DNA of 7,119 bases from an uncultured Clostridia bacterium (GTDB lineage Bacteria; Bacillota; Clostridia; Oscillospirales; Acutalibacteraceae): the NCBI GenBank assembly GCA_947165115.1, contig CAMUZD010000084.1:1-7119 (forward strand), given 5' to 3'. Below the pieces are notes generated by a model. It was not told the origin of the DNA. It made no database searches and saw only the letters and a list, made by a program, of their open reading frames with translations. Position numbers and translations under genes: made by a program. How positions within the stretch are numbered: position 1 is the first letter of the stretch; each line of letters starts with the position of its first letter. Shown here piece by piece: positions 4,860 to 7,119 of this stretch.

Positions 4860-6330
4860 AGAAAACTGGTGGACTTTGGGTGTCCACATCCGAACCGGTT
4901 AATTCACTTGCTTTTGAAAGGCGGACTCGCTTAGTGCCAGCTTTGCAGTTGAATATAATTATCAGATAATCGTCAAACACATAAACAGCATTTACAAAAT
5001 TGTCAATTATATTCCGTTTATACTCTATTGAATCTTTATCACCGTATTTGAATTTGTTGATATATTGAATAATACCGTCTTTGGTTAAGAGGGACTTTGA
5101 CAGTTCCTCTTTTTGTATTGCAATCTGTAATTCCGCCTTTTCTTTTTCAAGTTCGGCAAGGCGCTGCTTTGTTGACTCGGTTATTATTCCTTGCTGGATT
5201 GCTTTAAGAAAGTTTTCAATTCCCTTTTCTGTCTCATCAAGCTGCTTTTGCAAAACAAGCAGTGTTGGATTAGGCTGACCTTGTATGGCTATTATCTCGT
5301 CGGCAATGCGCTCAATTACATCATCGCGCAGAATCTTTTCGGTTGTTTCCTTTACAACGAGGTTTTCTATATAATCTTTTTTGATTGCTTTTTTATCACA
5401 GCCGCGTTTACGCTTTGCGCTTGCGCATTTGTAGTAATAATGCTTCGCCCCAGATTTTCCTGTTCCGCTTTCGCCTACCATCATGCTTTCGCATTTACCG
5501 CAGAACAATTTTGTAGTCAGCAGGTATTCTTCTTTTGCTTTGAATCTTCCCGGTGCACGATGATTTTTCTCAAGGCGCTTTTGCACTGCTTCAAATAATT
5601 CCACGGGAATAATTGCCGGAACTATGTCCGGTAAAACGATTTCTTTATATTTGAATTCGCCGATATATTTCCTGTTGGAAAGTATTTTATTGAAACTGTT
5701 CGGAACAAAATCGTTGCCGGCTTTTGTCTTTATTCCTCTGCCCGTTAAATCGGCTGCAATTTCCTTTTTGGTTTCACCGTTTGCGTATCTCTGAAATATT
5801 TCGAGAACAATAGGTGCCGTTGTGGGATTAATGGCAAGACGCTGCTCTGAATTGAGCAAATATCCGAAAGGAACACCGCCGCCGTTGGTTTTGCCTTTGA
5901 GTGCGTTTTCGGTCTGACCTCTGCGTATCTTTTCCGAAAGCTCTGCAGAATAGAATTCGGCATAACCTTCAAGGATTGATTCCATCAATATACCGACCGA
6001 GCCGTCTGCAATCTGCTCGGTTGCCGAAACTACCTTTACACCATTCTTACGAAGTATTCTTTTGTTATTCGCGCTGTCATATCTGTTACGCGCAAAGCGG
6101 TCAAGCTTCCATACTATTACAACTTCAAACTTATGCTTTTCACTGTCCTTTATCATCCGCTGAAAATCTGGCCTGTCATCGGTCTTTGCTGAAAAAGCGC
6201 GGTCGATATAGTGTTCAATTACTACCATATCATTCTTTTCAGCAAATTCAGTGCATTCCCTGATCTGACCTTCAATAGATTCTTCTCGCTGGCTGTCGGA
6301 TGAATATCGGGCGTAAATTACTGCGTTCAT
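4849..6330 (-). CDS. Large serine recombinase (site-specific integrase/excisionase)
   Basis: A 493-residue DNA recombinase that cuts and rejoins DNA through a serine-DNA intermediate. The N-terminal resolvase domain (about 1-145) starts YARYSSDSQ with catalytic Ser10 and Arg8, then DRFAR (77-81). The recombinase domain (about 150-260) has GGGVPFGY and a helix ending near KYIGEF. A zinc ribbon uses C277, C280, C302 and C311. A coiled coil (about 354-412) and a short C-terminal domain follow. All parts of the large serine family are present in the usual order and at the usual size, so the enzyme may be active. The ATG at 6330 has AGGTG a few bases upstream on the minus strand. The gene lies 15 bases after the end of the DUF4143 fragment, with the same orientation as the tRNA. 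It is the only recombinase in the window and the obvious candidate for mobility. No attachment site is recognisable beside it. Confidence 0.95.
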   Translation of the reverse strand: MNAVIYARYSSDSQREESIEGQIRECTEFAEKNDMVVIEHYIDRAFSAKTDDRPDFQRMIKDSEKHKFEVVIVWKLDRFARNRYDSANNKRILRKNGVKVVSATEQIADGSVGILMESILEGYAEFYSAELSEKIRRGQTENALKGKTNGGGVPFGYLLNSEQRLAINPTTAPIVLEIFQRYANGETKKEIAADLTGRGIKTKAGNDFVPNSFNKILSNRKYIGEFKYKEIVLPDIVPAIIPVELFEAVQKRLEKNHRAPGRFKAKEEYLLTTKLFCGKCESMMVGESGTGKSGAKHYYYKCASAKRKRGCDKKAIKKDYIENLVVKETTEKILRDDVIERIADEIIAIQGQPNPTLLVLQKQLDETEKGIENFLKAIQQGIITESTKQRLAELEKEKAELQIAIQKEELSKSLLTKDGIIQYINKFKYGDKDSIEYKRNIIDNFVNAVYVFDDYLIIIFNCKAGTKRVRLSKASELTGSDVDTQSPPVFSLS

Positions 6331-6345
6331 TTATTCACCTGCTTT

Positions 6346-6927
6346 TTAATCTTTCAAACATCCAATCGGTATTACAAAAACTCCGTCATCGCGCCTGTAA
6401 CCATACTGCGTTCCGGTTATAACCAATTTCAGATCGGGCAAGCGGAGCGGACACTGTTTTTCTTTTTTGTTGAATTCCTTAACAAGAGATTCGATTTTGC
6501 AAAGATGCTTTGCGCCTTCTTCAACCTCGCTTTGCCCGAGTTTGAATTCAATAAGGGCATATCTGCCGTCATCAAGATGTAAAACACCATCGGCTTCAAG
6601 CCCGTATCTGTCACGGTAATAAGACATATATCCGTCCTGTGCGGAAGAGTAGATTTTGAAATCACGTATACATAAAGATTCAAACAAAAAGCCGAGAGTT
6701 TTATAATCCCTGTCAAAATACTCCGGAGATAATCCCATAGCGGCCACGGCAATGGAGGGGTCTATAAGATTACGTTTTTTGGACGCTCTGATGACTGTTT
6801 TTGATCTGATTGCCGGGCACCATGCATCAACATCTTCAATTATCATTAGTTTTTCAAGAGCAGCAATATAGTCATAATAGGTGGGTTTTGTCAGTTCGAT
6901 GTTTGAAACTACATCGCCGATACCGTA
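6346..6927 (-). pseudogene. C-terminal part of an AAA_14/DUF4143 ATP-binding protein
   Basis: Family-like sequence starts at about DVVSNIELTKPTYYDY (near 6915) and runs through AIRSKTVIR, DPSIAVAAMGLSPE, FLFESLCIRD, GLEADGVLHLDDG, ALIEFKLG and ends VIPIGCLKD with TAA at 6346-6348. This is the C-terminal DUF4143 half (a PD-(D/E)XK-like nuclease fold, with D and E-x-K visible). Full proteins are about 430 residues with an N-terminal AAA ATPase carrying Walker A and B; that half is absent. The ATG at 6987 has no ribosome site, and the first 20 or so residues it would add (phenylalanine-rich) do not fit the family, so this is a 5'-truncated remnant. The break lies at a palindrome (6917-6931). Its role in the intact state is unknown; such genes are frequent in gut Firmicutes and often sit in variable regions. 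Confidence 0.85.
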
Positions 6928-6953
6928 TCGGTGAAAAAATGTCCAAAATGTCC
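6917..6953. repeat. Palindrome and 9-bp tandem repeat at the DUF4143 break
   Basis: CCGATAC (6917-6923), a central C and GTATCGG (6925-6931) form a perfect 15-bp palindrome. Immediately beyond, AAAATGTCC occurs twice in tandem (6936-6944 and 6945-6953). Together they mark the point where recognisable DUF4143 sequence ends, so they may record the deletion or insertion that removed the ATPase half. A 15-bp palindrome could arise by chance in a window this size. Confidence 0.45.
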
Positions 6954-7000
6954 TTACTAAAAAATGAAACAAGTAAAAGAAATTCATATAATGATTATTT

Positions 7001-7109
7001 ACTTCATAAAAACGACTAATCCGAATCCTTCGCCGACAGGCTTAGGGTTCGGATTATGACGCTTTGGTGGAGATGAGGGGGATCGAACCCCTTACCTCTT
7101 GAATGCCAT
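7001..7109 (-). repeat. Right copy of the tRNA-Ala 3'-end direct repeat
   Basis: Partner of 112-217 in the same orientation. The tRNA part (7065-7109) is identical over 45 bases. The terminator part (7001-7064) differs at about five bases and in the spacer next to the CCA end. This copy continues into the rest of the tRNA anticodon stem (7110 onward), so it is the one serving the functional tRNA. By the usual logic of tRNA integration, this 3' end and its terminator came with the element. Confidence 0.9.
7008..7056 (-). terminator. Terminator of tRNA-Ala (right copy)
   Basis: On the minus strand, TAATCCGAA (7056-7048) pairs with TTCGGATTA (7025-7017), with an inner GCC-TGTC-GGC hairpin and a short T-run (complement of the A-run 7008-7012). 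It begins 8 bases after the tRNA CCA. Read-through past it would enter the DUF4143 remnant and the recombinase, which have the same orientation. Confidence 0.75.
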
Positions 7110-7119
7110 TCAAGCGCTC
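7065..7119 (-). tRNA. tRNA-Ala (anticodon GGC), partial, 5' end beyond the window
   Basis: The minus strand gives, 5' to 3', the end of the D stem (GAGC), a linker G, anticodon stem CTTGA, loop ATGGCAT with anticodon GGC, TCAAG, variable AGGTA, T arm AGGGG-TTCGATC-CCCCT, acceptor CATCTCC, discriminator A and an encoded CCA ending at 7065. These 55 bases fit a tRNA-Ala(GGC), which decodes GCC and GCU. The 5' acceptor strand and D loop lie outside the window. This gene is the integration target of the island. Confidence 0.93.

Larger units (their letters stand above)
218..7109. mobile_element. Genomic island of about 6.9 kb integrated at tRNA-Ala(GGC), partly decayed
   Basis: The stretch between the ends of the two identical 45-base tRNA 3' segments. 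It contains a large serine recombinase gene, fragments of a RepA-type mobile-element ATPase, a broken metallophosphoesterase, a truncated DUF4143 ATPase and one intact three-gene operon. Direct repeats of a tRNA 3' end with one copy still attached to the rest of the tRNA are the standard mark of site-specific integration. Several gene fragments and the absence of replication, conjugation or phage structural genes suggest a decayed or composite element. An alternative is that the repeats date from an older, larger element and the present content arrived in several steps. Confidence 0.7.

Overview
The window looks like chromosomal DNA from a low-to-mid-GC Gram-positive bacterium, most likely a gut-type member of the Clostridia. 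The signs are strong Shine-Dalgarno sites, sigma-A-type promoter spacing, a PII-like cyclic-di-AMP receptor of the DarA/PstA type, and a zinc-ribbon large serine recombinase. The lineage call is inference from protein style; no rRNA or other marker gene is present.

Layout. Positions 1-110 hold the tail of an upstream + strand gene and its terminator. Positions 112-217 and 7001-7109 are two copies of one direct repeat. Each copy has the 3' part of a tRNA-Ala(GGC) gene (minus strand, 45 of 45 bases identical) followed by the same tRNA terminator hairpin (a few mismatches). The right copy is joined to the rest of the tRNA, which runs off the window end. The left copy breaks off at the edge of the anticodon loop. 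This is the signature of an island of about 6.9 kb (218-7109) integrated into tRNA-Ala.

Inside the island there are three zones. (a) 218-1194 is a graveyard: a 21-bp perfect palindrome, a hairpin, a fragment of a RepA-type mobile-element helicase ATPase, and the C-terminal part of a metallophosphoesterase. (b) 1326-4577 is an intact + strand operon with a near-consensus promoter (TTGACT-17-TATAAT) and a terminator. It encodes an ABC exporter with an extra N-terminal domain and a zinc ribbon, a DUF1854 protein, and a DarA/PstA-like cyclic-di-AMP receptor. (c) 4664-6927, on the minus strand, holds a full-length large serine recombinase with its terminators, and the C-terminal half of an AAA/DUF4143 ATPase that has lost its ATPase domain.

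How the parts may work together. The three-gene operon is the functional core and the most interesting part. The tight spacing suggests that an ABC exporter, its DUF1854 partner and a second-messenger sensor act together, so cyclic-di-AMP may gate a transporter of unknown substrate. Related ABC plus DUF1854 pairs are, from memory, annotated in other bacteria as cyanophycin-metabolism-associated, but no cyanophycin gene is visible here. The surrounding fragments and recombinase suggest the operon was carried or trapped by mobile DNA that has since decayed.
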